Assembly: GCA_029204225.1 (NCBI GenBank)
Contig: CM055110.1
Coordinates: 41,273,862 to 41,337,861, forward strand
Reading direction: 5' to 3'
Length of the DNA: 64,000 bases
Origin: Diphasiastrum complanatum
Taxonomy: Eukaryota; Streptophyta; Lycopodiopsida; Lycopodiales; Lycopodiaceae
A model generated the notes under the pieces. The model was not told the origin of the DNA, did no database searches, and was given only the letters and a program-made list of their open reading frames with translations. Of the stretch, positions 23,637-35,560 are shown in pieces (position 1 is the stretch's first letter; each line of letters starts with the position of its first letter). A program made the position numbers and the translations under genes.

Positions 23637-26600
23637 GTTCTAAAAAAATTTCGAGCATTTGAATGGCCATTGAAATCACCGCCAAAAAAAATTATCGCAA
23701 AAAAACATTCACAATTTTTTCAAGTTTTCTCACGATCATAAGAATGTTTCATGGATTCCAAGAAATTATAGATTCCAGTTTTGATTTTTTTTTCTTTACC
23801 CCCCTCATTCTAAGTTCCATTTAACCTATTTTCATCTTGTTAACTTTTTTGTTTGAGCTCGGATTTCAATGCAACAAAAATAAAAAATGATCAGAACAAT
23901 GAGCTTGACATTGGTTAGTTATCAAAATTTTAAAATTATCGCTTTTCAATTTTTTTTCAAGACCCCTTTTCTTAAGTCAATCTTTTATTTTGTATTTTAT
24001 TAGTTATTTTCAAATCTTCATATCCTCTTTGTTTGAACTTGGAATTCAATGCTGTAAAAAGCAAAAGTGCTTAGTTTTATATGAACTACAAGTTTTTGAC
24101 ATTTTTATTTTCACTCATTGTAGAACTTTGAGTTTTAAATGGGTAGAGAAATCTTGACAATCTCTTATTCTGAACTTATTTCCTTGCAAAAGTGAATTTC
24201 AGATTTTTCTATAAGGTTCCTTATAAACTTTCAAATTCTTGTTCACCTTTGATTTGCCAAATTGATTCTGACACTGATTATGAGCTCAAATTTGATAATT
24301 AATCTGAATGTGATGACCAATTACATTGTGGTTATCAATATTTGTTTGGGATATGATGAAAACTATTCTGGACAACATAAAGACCATGAGTTGTATCAGT
24401 CAAATCAATCCAACATGGATGGTGGTTTTTATAGTGGTGACAGTGATGATAAGCTAGATTCATGACAATCAAAACGTTATCACTACCAACATTCTCTTAT
24501 GGATCAACCTTCCCATCCTATGGTGGAAACAATGATGGTGTAGAGACATTGCGCCTTCTATAAGTTTGATGGTAGAATTGCTCACATGGATATGAGAATA
24601 TGATTTGATCTGATTTATTTATGTAAGTTTCAAATGTAATACTGTAATAAGTGTACAGTTAGTTTGATACTTCAAATCACACGTGAGCTTAAGAGAGGGA
24701 GTTAGAAATATTAAGCTTTGACTGTGATTGTATTGTTAGTTTAGTTTATAGTTGTTATGTAATGTCTCAGTGCAGTAAGCTTTAGTTAAGAAGCCAGTCT
24801 GAGGGCTTGTCCCGGGCCGATAACGGGATTACACCTGTATATATCTTAAAATGCCACGTAGAGACCAACAGTGAATTTCATGCATTTATTAGGCTTACGC
24901 CATGTGGCATCCCCATGCTAAAGGGTACCTTTGCTTGTATTGTTATCATATCCAAAATACCACTAGAGATATTGATAAAAAAAACTCTCCTTTAGATTGA
25001 AAGAACTTATAGATTGACCAGGATAAGTAGATAATACAAATTGATTTGAGTATGAAAGCTTGCTCTTCCTTTATTGTGACATTACATACTCAGTTATAAA
25101 AACATAAGACAGGTTCATGATAGCAGTGATTGTTGTATCGATACTCATATGGCTCATCATCACTACCTTGCCGACACATTGAGATTGACTTATATGTTCT
25201 TCATGTGAACATAATGGTCTTAAATGTGACCCTCATGTGTATCATATTGATCATCACTCTGATCAACATTTTACTACTCATATATATTGTCAACATGGCC
25301 CTCATATGAATCAGATTGGTCACCATAGCCATTATTGTCGCACATAGATTCATCATCATAATCATAAATTAAAGATAAAAAAATTGATAGTACATGCAAT
25401 TGATGTGTAAATGTGTGGATTATGGCGGCTCTCAAATTGAAGAGTAGGAATGTGGTAAATGACACTTGGGTTGGGTGTAGATTTTGATAAAGTACCAAAA
25501 ATAGGGAGCGCTATGAGTGGATTTGAAATATACAAAAACTTGAATGACTGAGCAAAATATAAAAGAGAAGCTACTAGCTACCCACAATCATTGTAGCATG
25601 TAGAAAGTCAAGTCTACAACATACAGACGTTTTTTGTTTACTAAACAAAAACATTTTCATGTCATGAATTTTAAACATCTTATACTATCAAGTCTTTTAA
25701 AGTGTATACATAGCCATGCATTCAGAAATCTAATGTCATAAGTAAAGGGGAGTCGAGCTATTCAATGTAGTGAAACAGCAGAACCAAACGGAATTGCTTG
25801 TCAAAAAAAATGGAGCAAACAAGGTAATTACAAGACACATCAACAAAACCTCTATAAAACCTTGTCAAAAGACATCTTTTTCATTTTTGTTAAAAACTGA
25901 AACAGTAGTCAGTTCAAGTGTAAGACTGCAAGTGTGAAAATTGTAGGTACTTTTGAAACTGAAGTTCTGAAACAGTTTAATGACATCATTATACCCACAG
26001 ACAGTGCGAAGTATAGAAAACCTAAATGATTGAGCAAGTAAGTAGTTATAGTAGTGTGATTTTGCTACCCATTTTTGCTACGTATTTTTATCTACCTCCT
26101 CAAGTTGTAACTTGCAAAGACTCTATTTAGCACTGCTATTCTTTCCCTAATCAAAACAAAAACTTTATTGTTACAAAGGTGGTTCATTTGTAGTAAGCTC
26201 TTGTGAATCTCCCATCCTTTTGGAATGAGTAAGTTGATGGTCTTAATATACATTAACATGAGACTTACAATCTTTTTCATATAGTTGTAAAACATAAGTT
26301 TATCTTTGTCATATTGGATAGGTGACATTGAGTTTGAACAGTTTGACTAGTAGTTATATACAGCCTCAAAGGTCATAAAGAAGGACCAAAGGGAAGTAAA
26401 CATTTCAAATTTTGACAACTAAGATTACAATATGTGGCCTACAATGGCAAGATTATTGGCAACACATCTTTGAAAGGCAATTACACACCTTCAACGATAT
26501 TCTCATACATGCATATTTGTGACAAGAACTTGAGTGGTCACATGAGCCATTGTAGTATATACTATTATACAAAAGATACAACTCAAACACTGGCACGTTC

Positions 26601-26859
26601 TGATTATGATTAATGTACCTGAGCTTTAACCTGTTTTGCTATCGTACTTTTGAATGACTGCTATTTCAAAGGGAATACTAATGTGTCTAAGCACTAACAA
26701 ATAAAACTTGCGCTCTTTGTAGCATCGAATATTACTACTATCTTCGTTTTTTATTAGGTTCGGTTTCGAACCATAAAGCTATAAGCGTTTGCACGGGTAT
26801 GCACATTAAACCATTCGCTTCAGACTGATATAAGCAATAAGTGATAGGCTCTCCTTAAC

Positions 26860-28234
26860 GTGCATAAGCCCACCAGAGATGTGGTTAAGGCACACCTTAC
26901 CTTTCTTTTCATTCGACAGTACATGGTTGATGCCTCTATTGAGCTTGCCAAAGATTCTTTTGCCAAACTCTTATCACACCTCGGCGATGCTGAAAACATA
27001 CGAGAGATAGAGTGTCTCTTTAAACGACCAAGCTTTTCCACTCTCCAGGATAAATACTTTCAAAACACAAGCAAAAGAACGGGCAATTTTAATCTCAACA
27101 ATCCAAACTCCGTAGTATTTGCACCTAGGACAGGGAAGAGAAGACGGTTTACTGGAAAGGAAGGGCAAAGTAGCACAAAGAGCGACCTACCTATCAAAAG
27201 GCTGAATTTTTACCGGGAATTATCGGTGTGCAGGATGGGGAAAGGACAGAAAGGAGAGAAGTCAGTATCTCAGCGACAGGACGTCTACAACTGACCACTA
27301 GCAGTGATTCAGGGAGCTCTTTTTTACATCTATGTTACTGCAATAGATCTTATGAAGCAATCCATGTGAAAACTTTTTATGCTCATGTTTTATTCAGACT
27401 ATTTGTTGTTGTAGATGAACGCTTTCATGATATTACGTTCGGTTGGACTTACCTACCAAGTGTCAAAAGTGATTGGTATTTTCCCTATGATGTTTTCTGT
27501 GATTTTGACATAGAAAACTTACAATCATGTAAATGCTTATCGCTTAATAGATTCAAGAACTTTGTTGCAAAAAAAATTGGGCATGTTATTTCTATAATAG
27601 CAATATTGTTAAAAGCCCGATTTTACGTAAATCTTTAGAGATGGGTCTCAATCATATTACCTTAAGAAAAAATAATATGAATGAGGTGGCTTCTGAAGTT
27701 TATGATGGATGGTTCAAATTAGTCAAACTCTTGCCTACGCACAAACATTTAAATGAAGAAACTATAAGGGAGTATGCGACTTTTTGTAAAAACATTGCCA
27801 TGGAATTCATCAAAAAAAGAGCCTGGCTATATGGCAATAAGGACACAACCGCAAAAATACAAACTGCTAAAAATGGAAGATTATGGCTCACAAATCTGCT
27901 CTACATCAATGGCATTGACAAGGCACAACACAATCCTGGTATCATATGTAAATTCCTTGTATGGAAGCTTGCCCTAGACAGGCTTAACAGTCCTGACTTC
28001 AGCCCCTTTCCTAATAATCAAGAAAACTCTGTTACGAAAACTATCACATATGTCATGGAAAAGTTGACTAGGTTTTTACCCAACATCTTTGTGGGGAACG
28101 ACTCTTTGTCATATCTACTATGTACGTACAAAGCCCACAAGGAATCTTTTAGATGGATCACCAATGCGCATGATTGTTGCTTTACCAAACTCGTCTTTCA
28201 GAAGAATAACTTCATGTTGGAAAGAATCATATAA
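26860..28234 (+). pseudogene. Decayed reverse-transcriptase-type element, probably Penelope-like
   Basis: Three consecutive plus-strand frames (26860-27294, 27228-27638, 27641-28234) appear to be parts of one protein broken by frameshifts and a stop. Recognisable pieces in order: a C-x-C segment followed by IGHV (about 27.52-27.59 kb), then GLNHITLRK, and near the end YLLCTYKAHKESFRWITNAHD. The K-x-HK...RWITNA pattern, preceded at a distance by a Cys pair and GHV, resembles the region just upstream of the palm domain in Penelope-like elements lacking a GIY-YIG endonuclease. The family assignment is from memory of motif layout and is tentative. The palm with its catalytic aspartates is absent, so the fragment is inactive. 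Confidence 0.45.
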
Positions 28235-29080
28235 ACCAGTCTGATGTCTTATATTCGAGAAATCATAAGAAGTAAAGGATTAATTAAGAAAGTGAGAAAT
28301 AGTTTTGAGGGCCTCTACCTCTAATTTTGTAGATAATGAGATACCACATTGGGATCTAGATTAAACTTCAAAATTTCTCAAAATACCCGACATTTGATTA
28401 AAAGATTTTATTTCCCATAACGCGACTAGGTACTAAAACACACCATTGATCATCAGATCTTTACAGTTCTAGAATTTCCTTTCCAAAATTACTGGTGTCC
28501 CATACCATCAGCTTTTCCTTCCAGAAAACCATTAACCGCCTTATCTGATATTCTAGAGATCCATTGATCATCTAGCTATCCTATAATCCATATAAGAAAA
28601 TTATCTCTTATTCCCAAAACTGGAGAATCCATTTATTTGGATGACTGGCATCTTTAACAGTTTTACTTTCTTGCACTTTTCGAGAAAATGCAAAAAAAGT
28701 CGAAGGTGTCTTTAAAACAACTTTAAGGTGCCCTTAAAAAGTTGGCGAAGGTGCCTTTAGCAGTTTAACCCTTAAAAATAGAGGACCTTCTGGAATTCAT
28801 CTTTCTTCGCATTTTTCGAAAAAATGCAAAAAAGCCGAAGGGTGTTGAAAATAGTTAAACAGTTGAACTGTGAACAGGTTGACTTCTTCAAAATAGTTGA
28901 ACTAAAAAAGTCGAAGGCAAGTTTTGCAGTTTTCGAGAAAGTGCAAAAAATGCGAACTGTGCGACACTTAGTGTATTTCTACATATTGTTTTGTTCTAAA
29001 TGCAAGTTTGTGAAAGTCCGTGAAGATGGCCAAGTCTTCAATGACTTCAAGTTATTAAACTTAACATTCGAACCCCTTAA
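28235..29080. other. Gene-free stretch left of copia element A
   Basis: No gene or LTR recognised. A GCAAAAAA(G/A)TCGAAGG motif recurs several times between about 28.69 and 28.95 kb. The left LTR expected for copia element A was looked for here and not found. Confidence 0.5.
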
Positions 29081-29082
29081 GG

Positions 29083-30906
29083 TCACGGTTGGTGCCTTGG
29101 TATCTTTGTCAAGTTCAGCATGCTGAAGGATTTCTGATGCTTGATCTTGGAAAACACTTTGGTGAAGATGTCTGCGACCATTTCTGTTGTGGAGCAGTAT
29201 TGAAGGAACACTTGCCCTGAGAAAACTTTCTCCCGAATGAAGTGATACTGAATTTCTATGTGCTTGGATTTGCCATGAAATCTGGGATTCAATGATAGTG
29301 AAATACAGCTCAAGTTGTCACACAGAATGGTGGTAGCATTGAACTGAGTGTGATGTAAGTCGTGAAGTAATAACCTGATCCATACAGCTTCTTTTGAAGC
29401 TTGACATGTTGCGGTGTACTTTGTCTCAATCGAAGAAAGCGCAACTAATTTCTGCTCCTTTGAGTTCCACGAAATAGGTTCCCCTGCCAGATACAAATAG
29501 AACCCGGAGGTAGATTTTTCGGTAGAGATTGTTCCTCCCCAATCTGAGTCGGAGTAGCCTCACAAGATGAGTGGATCGATAGCATTTCCATCATAACATA
29601 AGATGTGATCTAAACTTCCCTGAATACATCTCATCACTCTCTTTAATGCTTTCCAATGAGAGATCCTAGGATTAGCCATGAATTGACTTAACGTGCTAAC
29701 AGTGTATGTTAAGTTTGGTCTAGTACACAGCATTGCGATCCGATTAGTGAATGATAAGGGTACTTCGCTACGTCGAGTACTTGACTATTAGTCTCAACAC
29801 AAGAAGGTTTAGTCAATACCATACTTGGATCCATTGGAGTATCAATTGGTTTGTAATCAGACATATGAAACTTTTGTAAAATGCCTTTTAGATATGTCTG
29901 CTGACTGAGATAGATCTTCTTCATATGTCTATTTATAGTAATGTGGACAGCTCCTAAATCAGTTATGTCAAATTTCTTTGATAGGTCACTCTTAGTAGTG
30001 TGCAGAAGAGAAGGGTTGTTAGCCAAAATAAACGCATCTTCTATGTAAAGAGCTATGTGAACTGAATTGGTGCCTATATGCTTTGAATAAACATTTCAGT
30101 CAACTGAATTGTTTGCAAATCCCGATTGAATGAGATAAGAGTTGATTCTATCAAACCATGCTCTTGCGACATGTTTCAGACCGTAGATTGCTTTGTGCAG
30201 CTTGCACACTTTGTGCTCTTGGCCTTTGACTTCGAATCCTTCCGGTTGGAAGGTATACAGATCCTCTTCGATGTTGTTGTTGAGAAATGTTGTCTTGACA
30301 TCCATTTGGTGCATTTCGAGGTCTTTTGCGGTTGCTAACGCAATCAAAGTCCTGATTGATTGCATCTTGACGACAGGACTAAAAATTTCTTGGTAATCCA
30401 CTCCTTGGACTTGAGTGAATCCTTTAGCCACCAGCCGTGCTTTCCATTTAGCAATGGAACCATCAGAGTTGATCTTCTTCTTGAAGATCCACTTGTTGTT
30501 AATAACTCTCTTGTGAGTGGGAAAGTCGACCAATGTCCAAGTCTGATTCGTCAAAAGTGAGTTGTACTCGCTTTCCATAGCTTTTGCCACTTCACAGCAT
30601 CCCTGAGTTAATTGCTTCAGGTCTCTCTGGTTCTTCTGATGAAGTCCAGAATGATTGAGGTATATACCTCTCAAAAATTGTCTGAGTCTGTGAGGATCTG
30701 CGGACGTCTGGTTGACCAGGATGCGATGATGCTTCTTCTTGAAATTCTCCAGATCTGCTCAAGCTAGCTTGGTCTGGTCGGATGACAGGTACTGTCGGCT
30801 GCTCGTCTTCTGTAGCTATAGTTGCAGGTTCTGTAGAAGGAACATCAACGTTGGAAGAATCCATGCTACGTAAAATAGGATGAAATGACATAGCATCATT
30901 TATCAA
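29083..30906 (-). pseudogene. Copia A reverse transcriptase and RNase H
   Basis: The reverse transcriptase N-terminal half is open (30674-30096): NKWIFKKKINSDGSIAKWKA, KGFTQVQGVDYQEIFSPV, LYGLKHVARAWF. The catalytic box that is normally Y-V-D-D reads Y-I-E-D near 30.05 kb, so one catalytic aspartate is a glutamate. The connection domain (FDITDLGAVHITINR, YLKGILQKFHMSDYKPIDTPMD with truncation) and RNase H (ALSSIETKYTATCQASKEAVW, NPRFHGKSKHIEI) follow with frame breaks. The polymerase would be dead even without the stops. Confidence 0.85.
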
Positions 30907-31191
30907 TGGTTGTTTGAAATCATATTATGTATTTTTTTCAAATATTACATCACTAGAGACAAATACTACATTGGTGGATGGATCATAAACTAATTTATAA
31001 GCTTTATGCTCATCAGGATAGCCAATGAAAATACATTTATTTGTCCAATGATCTAGCTTCTTCCTAAGCTGTTTAGGAATGTGAACAAAACATATACAAC
31101 CAAATATTTTTAAATGGCTGACACTAGGCTTGTGTCCATCCCAAACTTCATAAGGAGTTTTGTTGTTGATGGCTTTGGTGCTGAATCTGTT

Positions 31192-32215
31192 CTACACATA
31201 ACAGGCTGTGGCAGTAGCTTCTGCCCAGAACTTCACAGGTAGGTATGCTTCATGTAGCATGGATCTGGCTGAGTTGAGAAGAGTGCAATTCTTCCTTTCT
31301 GCAATCTCGTTCTGTTGAGGTGAATAGGAAGTGATGAATTGTCTTCTAATACCATGTTCAACCATGTAGTCAGACATCTCGTTAGAGATGTATTCGCTGC
31401 CACCATCAGTTCGGAGTGCTTTCACTTTTGTAGACGTTTGTGTCTCAGCCATGGCCTTGAATCTCTTGAAGCATTCAAAGGCTTCAGATTTTTGCTTAAT
31501 GAACATCACTGTAGACCATCTAGAATAATCATCTATGAAAGTGATAAAATAGATTGCATCTCCTAATGACGGAGTTGGCATAGGACCATAGAGATCGCTA
31601 TGTACAAGATCCAATACATGCTTTGTTTTGATGGAATGTGATTTGGGAAACTTGCTTCTAGAGTGTTTGCCATAGATGAATGATTCACAAAAGAAAGATT
31701 CCTATCTAATGAAGAAGAAAAATTGAATCGATCAACTAAGTTATTACAACGCATATAGGAAAGTGATCTTGTATTCACGTGTCCAAATCGACTATGCCAC
31801 ATAACAGCACTGTCGTTTACATTTTCATTAGAAACACTAGCTAATGCAACTGATTAGAGAGAGTACATAAAGATTTCCGACTCTAGTGCATGTAGTTAGA
31901 GTATTATCTTCCTCAAATATTGTACACTACTCATATGAGAAGTAACACTGTAGCCTTCATCAGTTATCTTAGAGACTAATAACAAGTTCTTTGATAGTTG
32001 AGGAACATGAAGGACGTTGGGAACACAAATGGATACATCGTTGTTGAATGTGATCTTGATTGTTCCTTTGCCTTCCACTCGTATGGTGCTTGAATCTCCG
32101 AGGTAGATGAATTGATCTTTGCTGTAACCGGTAAACTATTTCTTGCAAGAGGTCATGTGTTGGGTAGCGCCACTGTCTAGGTACCAGCTATCATAGTCTT
32201 CATTGATGTTGTAAG
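31192..32215 (-). pseudogene. Copia A protease and integrase
   Basis: The minus strand reads the protease active site SWYLDSGATQHM near 32.18 kb, then a stop, then EGKGTIKITFNNDV and NVLHVPQLSKNLL. GAG-pre-integrase follows (MWHSRFGHVNTRSL, 31.80 kb), then the integrase core with VHSDLYGP, LRTDGGSEYIS and EIAERKNCTL supplying the D, D and E residues. Stops between these pieces break the polyprotein. Confidence 0.85.
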
Positions 32216-32273
32216 CCATTAACAAGTGTGTATCCTACTCCTTGAATTTTGCCACGTTGGAGGAGTCTGGTTG

Positions 32274-33092
32274 CTACTGTTGTTGCTGCTTCTTTGTCTC
32301 ATTGTAGATCTGGATATGACACTCATTGATGTCGTGATTAGCTCTCTTGCAATATCTGCAAAAGAGCTTCTTGTGCGATCCACCATGCTCACCTTGAGTG
32401 TGAGGCTTTTGATGTTGCTGCTGCACTTGATTCTTGCCCTTGGAGTAGTTTTTCTTCTTGGTGTATAGAGCCATGGATTTGTCTTTGATAGACAGACTAC
32501 TAGTCTTTCTCCGCATTTCTTCTTGAAGTAGGTGACCAATCACCTTTTGAAGAGTGAGGTCAGGTTGTGTGGAGATCATCACCATAAAGTGCTCATATGA
32601 CTTTGGAAGAGAAGAAAGCAAGGTCATAACGACATCATCATCTTGAATAGAACATTCTACAGCTGATAACTGATCCAATAAAGACTTGAAGTTGTTGATG
32701 TGAGAAGTGATGGCAGTAGAATCAGACATGCTAAGAGTAAAGAACTTCCTTCTAAGATGTAATCTAGTAGTTACATCATGAGTCTCATAGAGATTTGATA
32801 ACAAATCTGATGCATCCTTAGAGGTTTTGCATGTGGTAACGTGGGATATTTGAGAGTCGGCCAGATTGAGTGTGATACATGCTAAGGCCTTCTGATCTTT
32901 GATCTTCCATGCCTTTGCTTGATCACCATCTTATGGTTTCAGGTCTGCACCTTCTACTACATCCCAAAGATCTCTATCTATCAACATCATCTGGAGTTTT
33001 AACTTCCAAATGTAGAAGTTAGAACCATTGAACTTGTCAATGATTCTAGCCTCGTTGGATGATGACGATGAAGAGTTACCTATATGAGACAT
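32274..33092 (-). pseudogene. Copia A gag
   Basis: The minus-strand start ATG at 33092 opens a typical copia Gag: a Ser-rich N-terminus, then IIDKFNGSNFYIWKLKLQM. A nonsense codon lies at about 32933-32935. The frame then continues through the middle domain (LYETHDVTTRLHLRRKFF) to the zinc knuckle CRYCKRANHDINEC (C-x2-C-x4-H-x4-C) near 32.34 kb. Gag forms the virus-like particle and binds element RNA. It would not be made intact. Confidence 0.85.
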
Positions 33093-33160
33093 AATAACAC
33101 TAATACAAATAGAGCAAACTTAATCTCTCGGTTTATATGAACTATGCTCTAGTACCAATC

Positions 33161-33319
33161 TGATGGGGGTAATGGAGATAGAAGGACGCGAACGGAGAAG
33201 AGAGCAGGAATATTGTGGAACAGCTCTCCCGTTACAATCAGCTGCTAGATACAAAAACAGTCTAATAGACAGCTCATGCTAAATATAATCATAGCTTTAA
33301 GTGTTCTAATTGCCCAACA
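33161..33319 (-). repeat. 159-bp copia A 5' LTR
   Basis: On the minus strand it begins TGTTGGG and ends CATCA, directly before the primer-binding site. An AT-rich TATATTTAG stretch near its start could act as a TATA box. Confidence 0.7.
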
Positions 33320-33784
33320 GGATCTTAAAAATTAATTCATACTCTAAAAAAAGAGTATAGTCCACCGAAGAGATTAGAAATGGTTTGTGTGTGGTATTAT
33401 TGAAAATCAGATTCAATGTGACGTATGGTTCTGAAATAAATGGAAGAGCAGTATGATGTCGCGAGTTCCTCAGACGTCAAAGGCAGCCATCGTCTGATCA
33501 GAAACTGAGGAGTCATAGACGTCCGTGTTTTGATCGGAGTGAGTAAACAAGCGCGATCAAATAACGATGAAAGTGCATTCAATCACAACAAGCATTCATC
33601 TATGTTGTACACAGATAAAAACGTGATGTTGCTATATTACACTGAAGCACAATACGAATAGCGATTACAACCAAAAATTGACGGCGTAACTGGGAGGCTA
33701 AAATAATATGTCTCATGGACGGAGCAACCAATAATCTGTGCTTGAATTATCTATTTATAGATTTCATTCGTGTATTAATTACAT
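33320..33784 (-). promoter_or_regulatory. Orphan LTR-like segment with TATA box
   Basis: The ~465 bp between copia A and the truncated gypsy element hold no recognised coding. On the minus strand a TATAAATAG box at about 33750-33759 has the look of a plant retroelement or gene promoter. No terminal repeat partner was found. It may be a partial LTR of another element that replaced the rest of the gypsy pol. Confidence 0.3.
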
Positions 33785-35560
33785 TGAATGATTGTCACCT
33801 AGTTTTGTGACGATCGGTAGGTGCAATCTTAACCTGGTTGTAACCACTAAATCCATCCAAGAAACTTTAAGCTTCCGCTCCAGCAAAGCGATCTAAAATG
33901 CTTTCAGTAAAAGGTAACAGAAAGTGATCCTTCCGTATCACTTTATTCAATGCTTTGAGATTCACACAGATTCGTAATTTCCCGTTTTTCTTAGGAACAA
34001 TGACAATCGGTGAAATCCATTCGGTGTGCTCGATCTCATAAATGAAATCGGCGTCAAGCAGTCTCTGAAGTTCTTTCTTTATTAGATTTGCTACATTAGG
34101 ATTACAGCGATAGAACTTTGTAACCTTTGGTACTGCATCAGGTATTCAGGTATGGTATGTTTAATCATTGATGTCGGAATACCCTTCAAATCTTGATAAG
34201 TCCATGCAAAGCAATCTTGATACTTAATAAGTAACAAATGGAGTGCTTGATACTGTTCAGGAGTAAGTTGTGATCCCACTTGTACAATCTTTTCCGGTTC
34301 TCCTGGTTTGGCAAGATTCATTGGCTGCATCCTAGCTTGGCCATCATAAACCTCTTTAGATTCCGACATGTATTCTTCAGGTTTACGATGTGCTTTAGGT
34401 AACATGATAACCACATCATCCAATGTATAACGTTTAAAATGCTCTGGCATATCATGTTGGACTACATTTGCTTGTTCTTTTTCAAAAGGACTTGTCTTGG
34501 ATCTTTGTTTAGCCTTCTTAGCAGGAATTGATCGTGGACGTGATGACTTTCAGGATGATAAATCTTTCTTCACAGGTGAAGACTTCCTAGACGATGATGT
34601 CCTACTGAAAATCTAACTTGAAGGATCTTCATCCAATAGAGGTGGCACTTCCTTTGAATCGATCTTTTGAGGGGGATTTTCCCATTTCAGAACCGTATTA
34701 TAATGTTGCTTAGTTTGTTTCTTCGTCATCGAACCTGTGATCCTGTCTCCCTTTAATATAACTGCTTTGGACGATTTGATTGTTGGTTCATCAGGAATAT
34801 TACGCACTCCAAATCTGGTCAGATCCATATGATGTAGAATTTGTTCATCCGTAAGTTTTGCATTGCCATCATAAGTTAAGGCATGGCTCACTGGTATGAG
34901 ATCATTCTCAATTGGATCTGGTATAGGTTTTGTTGATATCCAGGCTACATTAAGCACATTTAGTGAAAACGTGATTGGCGTATCCAAAAGTTCGATCTAA
35001 TAAGAAAATCTCACTCATCTCTGATTGAATATCTTGTTGACACATATATCCTGCTGTACAATCAATTGTTGCAAGAGCTTCGTTCCAATTGACAGTATCC
35101 GTTTGAGAATCGTAGTGAACTCCCAATTTTTTTCCTGGTTGATCACAAGTGTGATCCATTGTTGATGAATCGTCATCTGCTTTTTGAACCACTAGTTTGA
35201 TAGTCCAAGTCGTAGGATCAACTTTAACTGCATGTTCACAATTTTCAAAAGTGATTTTTCCGGTACAGTTATGAATTACTTGCGCAACTCGTAACCATGG
35301 ACGTCCTAAGAGAACTCGGTAGACATTTGGTGTTTCTGGTAAGTCCATCATGACGAAAGTAATGACGAACTGTACTCCTACAATCCTAACATGTATATCT
35401 TCCACCATTCCTCATGGATGAACTATCGTTTGATCAGCTAGCTTAATAGAAAAAGTAGCAGGCTTAACCTTTGTAAGGCCCCATTTTGTACATAGCTTTG
35501 TAGAAATCAAGTTAACTCCTGAACCGCCATCTATCACGGCTGCTTCTTTAGAAAATTGTC
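33785..35560 (-). pseudogene. Gypsy C protease and N-terminal reverse transcriptase
   Basis: The protease active site reads VIDGGSGVNLIS near 35.52 kb on the minus strand, with the flap-to-C-terminal GRPWL box near 35.31 kb. Reverse transcriptase begins with YQDCFAWTYQDLKGIP (34.2 kb), EWISPIVIVPKKNGKLRICV (34.0 kb), LNKVIRKDHFLLPF, and after a stop SFLDGFSGYNQV (33.85 kb). The YVDD box is not present. Frames change at least twice. DGGSG in the protease and the long spacer fit the Tat/Athila side of plant gypsy elements (inference). Confidence 0.8.

Larger units (their letters stand above)
21771..26850. other. Gene-free stretch with microsatellites
   Basis: No host gene or transposon domain was recognised. 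Contents: a 20-bp direct repeat (TCACTACTATTTATGGTGT) at about 22342 and 22378, a GA microsatellite (23.22-23.39 kb) and an AT tract (23.57-23.64 kb). Two short reading frames rich in Asp, Tyr, Ser and Gly lie at 24350-24465 (plus) and 25274-25385 (minus); no family could be assigned to them. Confidence 0.5.
29083..33319 (-). mobile_element. Ty1/copia element A (minus strand), left LTR missing
   Basis: The right end is a 159-bp LTR (33161-33319), which on the minus strand starts TGTTGGGCAATTAG and ends CCCCATCA. It is followed by a primer-binding site TGGTACTAGAGC (plus-strand 33143-33157). Internal domains follow in copia order on the minus strand: gag, protease, GAG-pre-integrase, integrase, reverse transcriptase, RNase H (ending near 29083). 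The 3' LTR expected left of 29083 was not recognised. Several stops and frame changes make it inactive. Confidence 0.85.

Noticed and set aside
29066-29083. A left LTR of copia A starting TGTTAAGTTTAAT after a purine run
   Set aside because: It does not match the 159-bp right LTR, and the expected TGATGGGG end is not found to its left.
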